Origin: Bradyrhizobium diazoefficiens
Lineage (GTDB): Bacteria > Pseudomonadota > Alphaproteobacteria > Rhizobiales > Xanthobacteraceae
Assembly (NCBI RefSeq): GCF_016616885.1
Contig: NZ_CP067102.1
Coordinates: forward strand, 2,074,501-2,138,500
DNA length: 64,000 nt
Reading direction: 5' to 3'
Within the stretch, counting starts at the first letter, position 1, and every line of letters starts with the position of its first letter. The notes under the pieces were generated by a model. It saw nothing but the letters and a program-made list of their open reading frames with translations, was not told the origin of the DNA and ran no database searches. This document shows, one piece after another, positions 25,919 to 34,437 of this stretch. A program made the translations under genes and the position numbers.

Positions 25919-26677
25919 TTACTCAGCCGGCGGCCTGCTCTTCTGCGCGAAGTTGAGGCCGCCGACCACTTGTTGGGTCGGCAGGACCTCCATGAAGGCG
26001 ACATTCATGCGCGCCGGCGATCCAATCGCAAATGCGATCGAATTGGCGATGTCTTCGGGCTGGAGAGCATCATAATCGTCGAAGAAGCGGCGCTTGGCTT
26101 CAGCCAGATCGCCCAGCAGCCGTCCGAAGACTTCGGTCTCGACCCGTGCCGGCGATATCTCGGTGACGCGAACCCTGGTTCCGTAGAGATCGACGCGCAA
26201 TTGCTGCGACAGGGAGTGAATGCCGGCTTTCGTGGCGTGATACACGGTGTTGCCGCCGGCGAATGCATAGTGGCCAGCGATAGAGGAGATATTGACGACG
26301 TGGCCGCGGTCGCGACTTGCCATGCCCGGCACGACGAGGTGCGTCAGGTGCAGGACCGCGCGCAGATTAACGTCGATGAGCGTGTCGATATCCTCCGGCG
26401 TGGTATCCAGGATGTTGCCGCGCCGGGACTGGCCGGCATTGTTGACGAGGACATCGAACTCGGCCGACTTCGCCAGTGCCGCAAGCGCGTCGAGATCGCT
26501 GACGTCCACGGCGCAGGGCTGGCATCCGGTCTCCGCGGCCAAGGCGCTCAAGCGAGCGGCGTCGCGTGCCACGGCGTGAACCTGGAGCCCTTCCGCGCTC
26601 AGGCGCCGAACCGTCGCGGCCCCAATCCCAGAGGACGCGCCCGTCACCAAGGCCGTCCGATAATCCGAAAATCCCAT
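25919..26677 (-). CDS. SDR family oxidoreductase, intact paralogue
   Basis: A 252-residue classical SDR: TGASSGIG at 13-20, NNAG near 86, catalytic Ser in SSIAGHY near 136, and VYHATKAGIHS (Tyr/Lys) near 150. It opens MGFSDYRTALVTGASSGIGA, exactly like the frameshifted SDR at 13247. First gene of the minus-strand operon with BCCP, AccC, PxpB and PxpC; 40 bases separate it from the BCCP gene. It probably oxidises or reduces an intermediate of the pathway. Confidence 0.9.
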   Translation of the reverse strand: MGFSDYRTALVTGASSGIGAATVRRLSAEGLQVHAVARDAARLSALAAETGCQPCAVDVSDLDALAALAKSAEFDVLVNNAGQSRRGNILDTTPEDIDTLIDVNLRAVLHLTHLVVPGMASRDRGHVVNISSIAGHYAFAGGNTVYHATKAGIHSLSQQLRVDLYGTRVRVTEISPARVETEVFGRLLGDLAEAKRRFFDDYDALQPEDIANSIAFAIGSPARMNVAFMEVLPTQQVVGGLNFAQKSRPPAE

Positions 26678-26869
26678 CCGCGAGGGCTCCTCTGCTACCG
26701 TCCGACCCGCTGGTGGCGTCGGCTGTAACGCGAGCGGAGGACGAGTTCAGCACTAGCTATAGGCCACTCAGGTTCCCGGTGGTAAGAACAATTCCTTCTG
26801 ATCCCATAGCTTCAGCCTATTGCTGCTGTTGCTGCATTGCTTCCTGTCTGGATATCCGGAGACGCCGTA

Positions 26870-27856
26870 TTGGATACGAAACGTTTGGAGGCCTTCATCA
26901 AGGTTGTGGATCTCGGCAGCATGACGAGCGCGGCCAAGGTGCTGAATGTCGCGCAGCCGGCGCTGAGTCAGCATATCGCGAGCCTGGAGGCGGACTTCAA
27001 GTGCAAGCTGCTCGATCGCAGTGCCCGCGGGGTCAAGCCCACCGAAGCAGGACGAATCCTCTACCGCTATGCCAAGTCGATCCAGCGGCAGATCGAAGAG
27101 GCCAGGCGCACCATTCTGGACAGCAAGCCGGAATTAACCGGCAATGTCACGATCGGTCTGGCCCCGCTCAGCTCGGCGGCATTGCTCGCGACCCCGCTAC
27201 TGATGCAGGTGCGTGAACGCTATCCCGGCATCGTGCCGCACATCTACGACAGCTCCGGGGTCATGCTCAGCGAGATGATCCTGAAGGGGAGCATGGATAT
27301 CGCTGTCCTCTACGGCGAACGCCCGGTGACCGGTCTCGACTACAAGCCGCTGATGCGCGAGTACTTTTATCTTGTCGTGCCCCGCAGCATGTATCCGGAG
27401 CAGATGCCTGCAGAGGAAGTATCGGCGACGGAGGTCGCGCAATTCGACCTGCTTCTGCCATATCGGGAATCCTTCCTGCGACAAACGGTCGAGCGCGTCT
27501 GCGCCGAGGTGGGACTCCGCCCGCGCATCGTTGCCGAGATCCATTCTCAATCGACCCTATCTTCGGCGATTGCAGCCGGAGTGGGGGCGGCAGTGCTGCC
27601 CATGTCGATCGCAAAAGAATTGCCGAACGTCGACGAACTCTGCATTCGGCGGATCAATGCGCCGTCGGCCTCACAACAGATGTCGCTGTGCATTTCAGAT
27701 GGCGCTGCGTTGTCCGATGCCGCATTCGCCGTTTACAAAATATTGCTTGAGATCATCGTCAAGACCTGGGGGCCGCTCGATCTCCATCTCGGCCCGGCGA
27801 CCATCGCCACGGGGGGCTCAACGTCGCCTCTGGGCCGGTCGAAGGCTGAGCCATAA
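26870..27856 (+). CDS. LysR family transcriptional regulator
   Basis: A 328-residue LysR protein. The helix-turn-helix is FIKVVDLGSMTSAAKVLNVA followed by QPALSQHIASLE (residues 7-38), then a co-inducer domain with VTIGLAPLSSAALLATPLLM. No ATG fits the family start, so TTG at 26870 (LDTKRLEAF) is chosen. It is divergent from the SDR-BCCP-AccC-pxp operon, with 192 bases between, the classic arrangement for a regulator of the neighbouring operon. It could also control the CHA-aldolase gene downstream. Confidence 0.88.
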   Translation: MDTKRLEAFIKVVDLGSMTSAAKVLNVAQPALSQHIASLEADFKCKLLDRSARGVKPTEAGRILYRYAKSIQRQIEEARRTILDSKPELTGNVTIGLAPLSSAALLATPLLMQVRERYPGIVPHIYDSSGVMLSEMILKGSMDIAVLYGERPVTGLDYKPLMREYFYLVVPRSMYPEQMPAEEVSATEVAQFDLLLPYRESFLRQTVERVCAEVGLRPRIVAEIHSQSTLSSAIAAGVGAAVLPMSIAKELPNVDELCIRRINAPSASQQMSLCISDGAALSDAAFAVYKILLEIIVKTWGPLDLHLGPATIATGGSTSPLGRSKAEP

Positions 27857-27952
27857 CGAAACACGATGCGGCAATCCTAAAATCTGAATTTGCCGCGCCA
27901 AGGCGGTTAGTTATGGAGGTGTAACGGAAATCGCGGCTGCAAGGAGGTTATC

Positions 27953-28624
27953 ATGGTGCATGTGATCAGGACATTCGATCGGCCCGCGGCCGAGCTTGTC
28001 GAGCGCATCAAGAAGTTTCCTCCGTCCACCCTTCACGAGGCGCAGGGGCGATTGGGCGCGCTGACTTCCCGCATCAAGCCGATCTATTCCGGGATGCGCG
28101 CCTGCGGACCGGCGCTGACGGTGAGCTGCCATCCAGCCGACAACATGATGCTGATCACGGCGATTTCGCTGGCCAAGCCGGGCGACGTGCTCGTGGTGAG
28201 CGCGGGCGATCATCCCGAGCAGGGCGGCTTCGGCGAGGTACTGGCGACGGCCTGCGTCGCCAAGGGCATCGTCGGGCTGGTCACTGATGCCGGCGTTCGC
28301 GATGGTCTCGCGGTGCGCGACACCGGCTTCAACGTCTTCTCCTACGGCCTCTGCATGAAGGGCACTGTTAAAGAGACGCTTGGCACCATCAATCAGCCAA
28401 TCGTCATCGGCGGGATTACGGTTCGTCCCGGCGATATCGTCAGTGCCGACGACGACGGTGTGGTGATCGTGCCCAAAGAGAACATTGCCGACGTTTGCGT
28501 CAAGTCGGCGGCGCGCGAGGAGAAGGAGGCCGGCATCATGAAGGCCCTCAAGGCCGGCGGTGACATCCTCGAACTCTCCGGCATCGGCAAGGTGCTGGAG
28601 TCCAAGGGCTGCACATTCGCCTAA
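27953..28624 (+). CDS. RraA-fold aldolase, CHA aldolase/oxaloacetate decarboxylase-like
   Basis: A 223-residue protein of the RraA/LigK superfamily. The pattern AGDHPEQGGFGEVLATACVA then VTDAGVRD near 120 supplies the conserved Arg-Asp pair and glycine loop of 4-carboxy-4-hydroxy-2-oxoadipate aldolases, and PGDIVSADDDGVVIVPKE is the C-terminal family signature. Such enzymes split CHA to pyruvate and oxaloacetate at the end of gallate and protocatechuate 4,5-cleavage. GGAGG precedes the ATG. The vanAB-type pair downstream fits an aromatic pathway, but the ring-cleavage genes are absent. Confidence 0.8.
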   Translation: MVHVIRTFDRPAAELVERIKKFPPSTLHEAQGRLGALTSRIKPIYSGMRACGPALTVSCHPADNMMLITAISLAKPGDVLVVSAGDHPEQGGFGEVLATACVAKGIVGLVTDAGVRDGLAVRDTGFNVFSYGLCMKGTVKETLGTINQPIVIGGITVRPGDIVSADDDGVVIVPKENIADVCVKSAAREEKEAGIMKALKAGGDILELSGIGKVLESKGCTFA

Positions 28625-28663
28625 GGGGTTACGCGCCGCCGGCGCGCAATAACGGGAAGACAA

Positions 28664-28864
28664 GTGGCAGCCATTCGCGGCTCGGGCGAGCATCGGTACC
28701 GCGTCGTCGACAATTGGGCGAAGCTATCGGATGGCTGGCAGCTCACCGACGTCGCCTCCGTCGCAGTCAACAGCAAGGTTTGCATCTACGTCTTCATGGG
28801 CTCGGTTGATGGTGGAATGATGATAACAGAGCGCTTCCATCGTCTGCCTCCAAAGAATACGTAA
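28664..28864 (+). pseudogene. N-terminal remnant of an NHL/six-bladed beta-propeller protein
   Basis: From a GTG, 66 codons read GSGEHRYRVVDNWAKLSDGW, then VASVAVNSKVCIYVF, the usual opening of six-bladed NHL-type propellers. The next motif should read like NRGEHP but is absent and the sequence ends 20 residues later. The gene is truncated and the rest is not found downstream. It was likely the second gene after the aldolase. Confidence 0.6.
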
Positions 28865-29237
28865 CTTCCAAAGGAAGTAGAGAAAGCAACTTGGTCCGCT
28901 GACAGACATCGCAATTAGAGACACCTGCTTCTCGGGCTCTGCGAAATGGAATCCCTGCCGGTTCGCCGGAAATTTCCTGTCTTGGCTGCGCCGTACACCA
29001 TTGGCGAGTGCAGACGGATCGACGGATTTCCCTTACGTGAATATCGGCCTGCCCAAATATGATCCGAAATTGGCTTCTGATCGAATTGAGAAATGAGGCG
29101 AAAGCACATCATGTGGCCTTAGTCGCACGATGCGCCGCCGTGCTGCGGTTCTAATTGAGATCGAGCAGTGCGAAAAGGGCGCGGCCTCTGGCGCTCTGCT
29201 CTACATCGCCGTGCGTTTAAGATGAGCACGAAATAAC
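28865..29237. other. gene-poor intergenic region
   Basis: About 370 bases with no supported coding frame; probably the former site of the truncated beta-propeller gene plus adjacent debris. Confidence 0.4.
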
Positions 29238-29268
29238 TTGAACCTGACGTAGCATCAGGTTGTAGCCT
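29238..29268 (+). promoter_or_regulatory. MerR-type promoter candidate
   Basis: TTGAAC at 29238 and TAGCCT at 29263 are separated by 19 bases, longer than the normal 17. Within the spacer lies the dyad AACCTGA-N7-TCAGGTT (29241-29261). A long spacer bearing a dyad over it is the hallmark of promoters twisted into activity by MerR-family regulators. No merR gene is visible nearby. It lies 182 bases before the VanA-type gene. Confidence 0.45.
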
Positions 29269-29450
29269 TGGCGGCGCCTGCAGCTCATTGAGAAACCAAT
29301 TCGAGCGGCGTGGCTATTGTCAGCGCTTGTCATTTGAGGGTGATGAGTGATCGTCGAGGAACATCTCATGCCAGGGTGGCAAGGCGCAGGCTATTGGAAT
29401 GGGCTTAGACAAGCCCGCGACCATCGACCCGACCAGGGAGAGACGTTACC

Positions 29451-30524
29451 ATGAACGCATCAAAGCCTTTTCCGCTCAACGCCTGGTACGCTGCTGCATG
29501 GTGCCACGAAATCGGCCGCGAGCTTTCCGCCCGCATCATCTGCGGCAAGAACGTCGTGCTCTACCGGCTCACCGACGGGGTGATCGCCGCGCTGGAGGAT
29601 GCCTGCTGGCACCGGCTGCTGCCGCTGTCGCTCGGACATCTCAAGGGCGATGACGTCATGTGTGGCTATCACGGGCTGATCTTCAATTCGGCCGGCCGCT
29701 GCACCTACATGCCCGCGCAGAAGACGATCAATCCGTCAGCCTGCGTGCGCGCCTATCCGGTCGTCGAGCGGCATCGCCTGGTCTGGCTGTGGCCCGGTGA
29801 CCCCGCGCTGGCGGACCCTGCCACAATTCCGGATTTTCACCGGAACGACGGCACGCAATGGGTCGGCGAGGGGGGCACGTTCTATCAGTTGAGATGCGAC
29901 TATCGCCTTGTGATCGACAATCTCATGGACCTCACTCACGAGACGTATGTTCACGCCGGCAGCATCGGTGACGAGGCGATCACGGCCGCGCCCTTCGATG
30001 TGACCCACACCGACGACACGGCGACGATGACGCGCTGGATGATCGACATCGAGCCGCCCCCGTTCTGGGCGCGCCAGCTCGGACGGCCGGGCCGTGTCGA
30101 TCGCTGGCAAATCGTGACGTTCCAGGCACCGTCGGTCGTCGTCGGCGATGTCGGCGTGGCGTTGACGGGTACGGGCGCGCCGCAAGGCGACCGCTCGCAC
30201 GGCGCCAACGGCGCGTTCTTGGCGGCGATCACCCCCGAGACCGAGATGACCTGCCATTATTTCTGGAACTTCGTCCGAAATTATCGCAGGGATGATGCGC
30301 AATTGACGAAAGAGCTCCAGCTCGCCCACGTGAATGGCGGAGCGGGCGTCTACGATCAGGATCACAGGATCTTGGAGGCGCAGCAGGCCGCGATCGACAA
30401 GAACCCGCGTTCGCCCTTCTACGATCTCAACATCGATGCGGGCTCGCTCTGGGCGCGGCGGCTGATCGATCGGATGCTGGCCGACGAACAGGCCCGCGTG
30501 ATCGCAAATGTTGCGGCCGAGTGA
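29451..30524 (+). CDS. vanA: Rieske non-heme iron oxygenase, vanillate O-demethylase oxygenase-like
   Basis: A 357-residue oxygenase. Rieske cluster ligands are CWH near residue 52 and CGYH near 71. The mononuclear iron site is NLMDLTHETYVHAG near 160 with the paired His and preceding Asp. Opens NAWYAAAWCHEIGRE as in VanA proteins. It would demethylate vanillate or a similar methoxylated aromatic (or otherwise hydroxylate) using electrons from the reductase next to it. GGGAGAGA precedes the ATG. The reductase gene follows 10 bases later. Substrate is inferred from family only. Confidence 0.85.
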   Translation: MNASKPFPLNAWYAAAWCHEIGRELSARIICGKNVVLYRLTDGVIAALEDACWHRLLPLSLGHLKGDDVMCGYHGLIFNSAGRCTYMPAQKTINPSACVRAYPVVERHRLVWLWPGDPALADPATIPDFHRNDGTQWVGEGGTFYQLRCDYRLVIDNLMDLTHETYVHAGSIGDEAITAAPFDVTHTDDTATMTRWMIDIEPPPFWARQLGRPGRVDRWQIVTFQAPSVVVGDVGVALTGTGAPQGDRSHGANGAFLAAITPETEMTCHYFWNFVRNYRRDDAQLTKELQLAHVNGGAGVYDQDHRILEAQQAAIDKNPRSPFYDLNIDAGSLWARRLIDRMLADEQARVIANVAAE

Positions 30525-30534
30525 GCGAAAGGTC

Positions 30535-31548
30535 ATGACCAAGCCGATCGAATGGGCAGCCGCGCGCCTTCGCGCCACGCGCGAGCTTACGCCTGACGTC
30601 CGTCTCTTCGAGATCGAGCCGGACCGCGCATTCGTCACCGCAACGCCCGGCAGTCACATCGACGTCGTTGTGCCCATTGACGGCCGGCCGCAGCTTCGCA
30701 GCTATTCACTGATAGGAGCTTGTCCGGACGGACTCTATCGCATCGCCGTCAAGCGGCTCGCGTCTAGCCGGGGCGGGTCTACTGGCATGTGGCGCCTCAA
30801 GGTGGGCGAACGGCTTACGATCTCCGCGCCGAGCAACAGCTTCGAATTGAGCTACGGCCGGCCGGAATATCTGCTGCTCGCCGGCGGCATCGGCATCACG
30901 CCGATCTACACAATGGCACTGGCGCTGAAGCAAGCGGGCGCGAATTTTCGCCTGCTCTATGCCGCGCGCAGCCGCGGCGACTTGGCTCTCGCAGACGAGC
31001 TAGCCCGTTACATCGGCGAACGGCTCCAGCTCTTCGTCGGTGAAGAGGGACAGCGCATCGACATCGCCGGCGAGATCGCCCAACTCGATCGGCGGGGCGA
31101 GCTTTATGTGTGTGGCCCGTTCGGCATGATGGAGGCGACCAGGCGCCTGTGGTGCGAAGTAGGCAGGCCCGTGGCGCACCTCCGCTACGAGACGTTTGGC
31201 AATGCTGGCAACTTTGCGGACGTGCCGTTCAAGATTAGGATTCCCCGGCTGGGTCTCGAAATCGAGGTCCCCGCCAACCGGTCCATGCTGGATGCGCTTG
31301 AAGATGCAGGCGTCGACATGATCTTCGGTTGCCGACGCGGGGAATGTGGGCTGTGCGTCCTGCCGATTCTGGAGGCGTCGGCCCCGGTCGATCATCGCGA
31401 CGTGTTCTTCAGCAGCGAGGAGCAGGCGACGAACGAGAAGCTGTGCACCTGCGTGTCGCGCGCGGTCAGCGGTTGCATTACCATCGATACGCCCGATCGT
31501 CTGCCGACCCAGCGTCATTCCTCGGCGTCCCAATCGTGCAGGGGTTGA
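30535..31548 (+). CDS. vanB: oxidoreductase, vanillate O-demethylase reductase-like
   Basis: A 337-residue reductase: FAD-binding RSYSLIG near 59, NAD domain LLLAGGIGITPIYTMA near 110, and a C-terminal plant-type 2Fe-2S ferredoxin with GCRRGECGLC and CTC near 300. Domain order FMN/FAD, NAD, 2Fe-2S is that of phthalate dioxygenase reductases. The ATG at 30535 follows GAAAGG, better than 30508. It supplies electrons to the VanA-like oxygenase. The last 20 residues (HSSASQSCRG) are unusual and could reflect a changed 3' end. Confidence 0.85.
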   Translation: MTKPIEWAAARLRATRELTPDVRLFEIEPDRAFVTATPGSHIDVVVPIDGRPQLRSYSLIGACPDGLYRIAVKRLASSRGGSTGMWRLKVGERLTISAPSNSFELSYGRPEYLLLAGGIGITPIYTMALALKQAGANFRLLYAARSRGDLALADELARYIGERLQLFVGEEGQRIDIAGEIAQLDRRGELYVCGPFGMMEATRRLWCEVGRPVAHLRYETFGNAGNFADVPFKIRIPRLGLEIEVPANRSMLDALEDAGVDMIFGCRRGECGLCVLPILEASAPVDHRDVFFSSEEQATNEKLCTCVSRAVSGCITIDTPDRLPTQRHSSASQSCRG

Positions 31549-32139
31549 GCAACGTGTACGTCATGCTGTGGATCGGCGTAGCCACGGTGAGTTCGCCGAG
31601 GTGCTCGACACCGACTGCGCTGCCGTGAAGGGCCTCAAAGGCGCCGAGCACGCGCTCCATTCACCCCAGGAGGTACGTGACCACGGCCCCACAGGCCCTG
31701 GCGCGAAACGTCGTCCGTTGACAGTTTCTTGAAGCCATAGCGTAGGAAGACGCTTGTCGCCACGCCTGAGGATTGCGACCTACCGCACCGCTCCGGTCTC
31801 GCTAATCGCGCTCATGCTGGCACGACAGCCGAGGTCGAGGCCGGCAGCTCGCCGCGCCGTCCGAACGCGGGCGTTCGGTGGGACTCGCACCAGCGGTGCG
31901 TCGTAATCGGATTTCTCGCTGGCCGTTTCGTATCTGGAGTGATTGCCGACCTCGGTGCTGGAGGTCGGTCTATCTTGCTTCCGCGCTGCCAATGTTCACA
32001 AGCGCGTTGCTCGTGCGGCTCCTACCACCTCAAGCCGTGACACAGGCCTCTGAGAGCTATGAAAGGGTGCTTCTATCCCGGAGCTATCGCTGAAAATTTG
32101 TGACGGGGGAATCGGAAAGGCGGCATATCGTGGGGGTGC
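31549..32139. other. gene-poor region after vanAB
   Basis: About 590 bases in which I see only broken frames. No hairpin terminator stands out, and no domain can be recognised. Confidence 0.4.
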
Positions 32140-32360
32140 CTGAAGCCTCCACAAACATTTCAATGGATCTTCCTGCCGCCTTCGGCGAAACGATCGAGAC
32201 ATCGGCCTCGATGATGCCTTCCGAGCGGAGCCTCTTCAGCCGTCCTTGACATGCGGTCGCAGAAAGCCCGGCCAATTCGCTGATCCCTCGGAAGTTAGAC
32301 GGTTGTTCTTTTGCACAATCTTGAGGATGCGGACATCCCTTCGGTCGTATCGCGCTACCG
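32140..32360 (-). pseudogene. Lrp/AsnC-type regulator remnant
   Basis: On the minus strand one frame reads DRRDVRILKIVQKNNRLTSE and the next continues ISELAGLSATACQGRLKRLR, EGIIEADVSIVSPKAAGRSI. This is the Lrp/AsnC helix-turn-helix and the start of its effector domain, joined by a shift near 32290. The C-terminal effector domain is missing. Inactive remnant of an amino-acid-responsive regulator. Confidence 0.65.
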
Positions 32361-32586
32361 GCTCCCCCCTTTGAGGTGGATTCCGTCGCCATGTGACGAT
32401 GCGATGCAGAAAGTCCTCCGAATGACAGGAAAATGCAACGAAAACAGTTATGCAACACGAGTATGTTGAATGACAGTTTTACGACACCTCTGCTGCTGAA
32501 CGATGCCAATTAGGACATCGACCCAACCACCCGGCGGTCGCCACTTTGCAGATTCGAGCCCACAGCAAACCGGGAAAGCAAAAGCC

Positions 32587-32781
32587 ATGACAACCACCGT
32601 GCTTTCAGATCCTCGAGAAATCCTTGCAGAGGACGTGAAGGAAGCCCTTCTGAGATACTATTCTGGGCGGCGCAAAGTCGCGATTTCTATCAGTAAGCCA
32701 ACCAGCGACTGCCCACTGCTATCTCTCTTGCTGGAGGGTGGACAGAGGCTTCATCTCAGTGTGACGGAAGCACGGTCATGA
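32587..32781 (+). CDS. small hypothetical protein
   Basis: Sixty-four residues, MTTTVLSDPREILAEDVKEA with a basic middle (YYSGRRKVAISISK). The ATG is preceded by GGGAAAGCAAAAGCC, a weak site. The ATGA overlap with the next short frame suggests a coupled pair upstream of the ferredoxin reductase. No domain recognised. Confidence 0.45.
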   Translation: MTTTVLSDPREILAEDVKEALLRYYSGRRKVAISISKPTSDCPLLSLLLEGGQRLHLSVTEARS

Positions 32782-32945
32782 TCCTGTTTCCGCGGCGACC
32801 CGAGCGTGACTTGCGTATCCTTCCAGTGGCGACGCCTTGTCGACAGTATTTCATGGGCAATCATGACCTTGTCTCCGACAGCTTCCTGGCGCTGACCGCA
32901 GTCGGTCTCGTAGTGCTCAGTTCAAGCCTGCTCGCCTTTGCCTAA
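32778..32945 (+). CDS. very small membrane protein
   Basis: Fifty-five codons overlapping the preceding stop by ATGA. The product starts MILFPRRPERDLRILPVATP and ends in one hydrophobic helix, FLALTAVGLVVLSSSLLAFA, which suggests a single-span inner-membrane peptide. Evidence is coupling and the clean helix; no homology known to me. Confidence 0.4.
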   Translation: MILFPRRPERDLRILPVATPCRQYFMGNHDLVSDSFLALTAVGLVVLSSSLLAFA

Positions 32946-33059
32946 GGAGAACGCGTTGGCGCGTTTTGCGCTCTTGTCAATGAAGGCTCCGTTTGAGGAT
33001 GAGATGCTCTGCAACTCAGAATCGATGATTGTGCTCTAATTTTTTCGCAGGCGGTCACA

Positions 33060-33869
33060 ATGAGCAATTTCAACCAGGAAAGCGTGCTGAGCGTTCATCA
33101 CTGGACCGACAATCTCTTCAGCTTCACCACCACGCGGGATCCATCATTCTGCTTCCGCAGCGGTGAATTCACGATGATCGGGCTCAAGGTCGACGAGAAG
33201 CCATTGTTACGTGCGTACAGTCTCGCCAGCGCCCATTACGAGGACCGGCTCGAATTTTTCTCGACTAAGGTGCCGGATGGTCCCTTAAGCTCGCGTCTGC
33301 AGCATCTGAAGGAGGGTGACGAGATCATCGTCAGCCGCAAGGCGACGGGGACGCTGGTCATCGATAATCTCGAGGACGGGCGCAATCTCTATCTGATCGG
33401 CACCGGCACCGGGCTTGCGCCGTTCCTGAGCGTGATCAAGAATCCCGAAACCTATCTGCGATTCGACAATGTCGTGCTGCTACATGGCTGCCGCCGGATC
33501 GCCGAGCTCGCCTATGGCGAGATGATCACGGAAAAACTGCCGAGCGATGAGCTGGTCGGCGACTTCGTGCGGTACCAGCTGATCTATTATCCGACCGTCA
33601 CGCGCGATCCCTTCCACAACCGCGGTAGGATCACCGATCTGATCGCGTCAGGCACGCTGTTTACGGACATTGAGCTGCCGGCACTCCAGCCGCAGCATGA
33701 CCGCGTCATGATTTGCGGCAGCCCTGCACTGGTGCGCGATGCCCGCGAGCTGTTGGTGGCGAGGGGCTTTGTCGAAGGCAATCACGGCGAGCCCGCGCAA
33801 TTCGTGGTCGAAAAGGCGTCTGCCGAACGCAATGGTTTGAGCCCGTTCGCGGACAATGGTTCTACATGA
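33060..33869 (+). CDS. fpr: ferredoxin-NADP reductase
   Basis: A 269-residue FNR of the bacterial Fpr type: FAD motif RAYSLAS near 52, LIGTGTGLAPFLSVI near 117 (NADP pyrophosphate loop) and MICGSPALVRDARELL near 218. It passes electrons between NADPH and ferredoxin or flavodoxin. The C-terminus continues about 14 residues past the usual end near FVVEK. The stop overlaps the next small gene by four bases. Could serve redox balance or the oxygenases of the region. Confidence 0.88.
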   Translation: MSNFNQESVLSVHHWTDNLFSFTTTRDPSFCFRSGEFTMIGLKVDEKPLLRAYSLASAHYEDRLEFFSTKVPDGPLSSRLQHLKEGDEIIVSRKATGTLVIDNLEDGRNLYLIGTGTGLAPFLSVIKNPETYLRFDNVVLLHGCRRIAELAYGEMITEKLPSDELVGDFVRYQLIYYPTVTRDPFHNRGRITDLIASGTLFTDIELPALQPQHDRVMICGSPALVRDARELLVARGFVEGNHGEPAQFVVEKASAERNGLSPFADNGST

Positions 33870-34057
33870 ATCATGATGCAAGGAGGAATCGCCGTGAAGC
33901 ACCGGCGATGACAGACGAACAACGCGAGCTGGAGCGCTGCAAGCAAGAGATTGCGCATCTCAGACAGTTGGTTGTGCAGCTTTCTGAAATTGTCTTGCGC
34001 AACGTCGTAGAGAGCGACGAGGGGCGACAATTGGCACGCCCGTGGGTCTCTGAGTGA
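33866..34057 (+). CDS. small coiled-coil protein
   Basis: Sixty-three residues with a helical, leucine-spaced core ELERCKQEIAHLRQLVVQLS. The ATG overlaps the fpr stop; a second ATG at 33908 (MTDEQRELE) is equally possible. Similar short proteins lie near redox genes in bradyrhizobia. Followed by three hairpins. Confidence 0.5.
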   Translation: MNHDARRNRREAPAMTDEQRELERCKQEIAHLRQLVVQLSEIVLRNVVESDEGRQLARPWVSE

Positions 34058-34118
34058 CCCCGAAGAGGCGCGCTGTTTCCCAGCAGCGCGGCTTCCCGCC
34101 TTGGGGGCATGGGAAGCG

Positions 34119-34159
34119 GCTCCGCCCTTGTGCTCCAGGAGGCGGAGCTCCTAATTTTT
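34119..34159 (+). terminator. terminator-like hairpin after fpr
   Basis: GCTCCGCC (34119-34126) pairs with GGCGGAGC (34141-34148), followed by TCCTAATTTTTA. Two further hairpins stand just upstream: CGCGCTG/CAGCGCG (34069-34090) and CTTCCC/GGGAAG (34092-34116). Confidence 0.5.
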
Positions 34160-34437
34160 AGTTGGAAGCGCGGGATAGGTCTGGAGACACATTGATGACG
34201 GGCTGGACGGAGCAACCGCGCCTCGTTGTAGGCGATAGCAGCAATGGCTTCTGAGCTTCAGTGGCGCGCTAATGTTCAGCCGTGACGGCGAATTCTGGTC
34301 TCAACTTGCAGCCTATCTCTGCGCTGTGATTGTTGCGATGTCGATGTTGTACGGAATTGGTCAACTTCTAACAGGGGACAATCTTGAACTATCTCTTAAA
34401 CTCGGATGAGCAATCAGCGCTCTCCGCTCAAGCTGGC

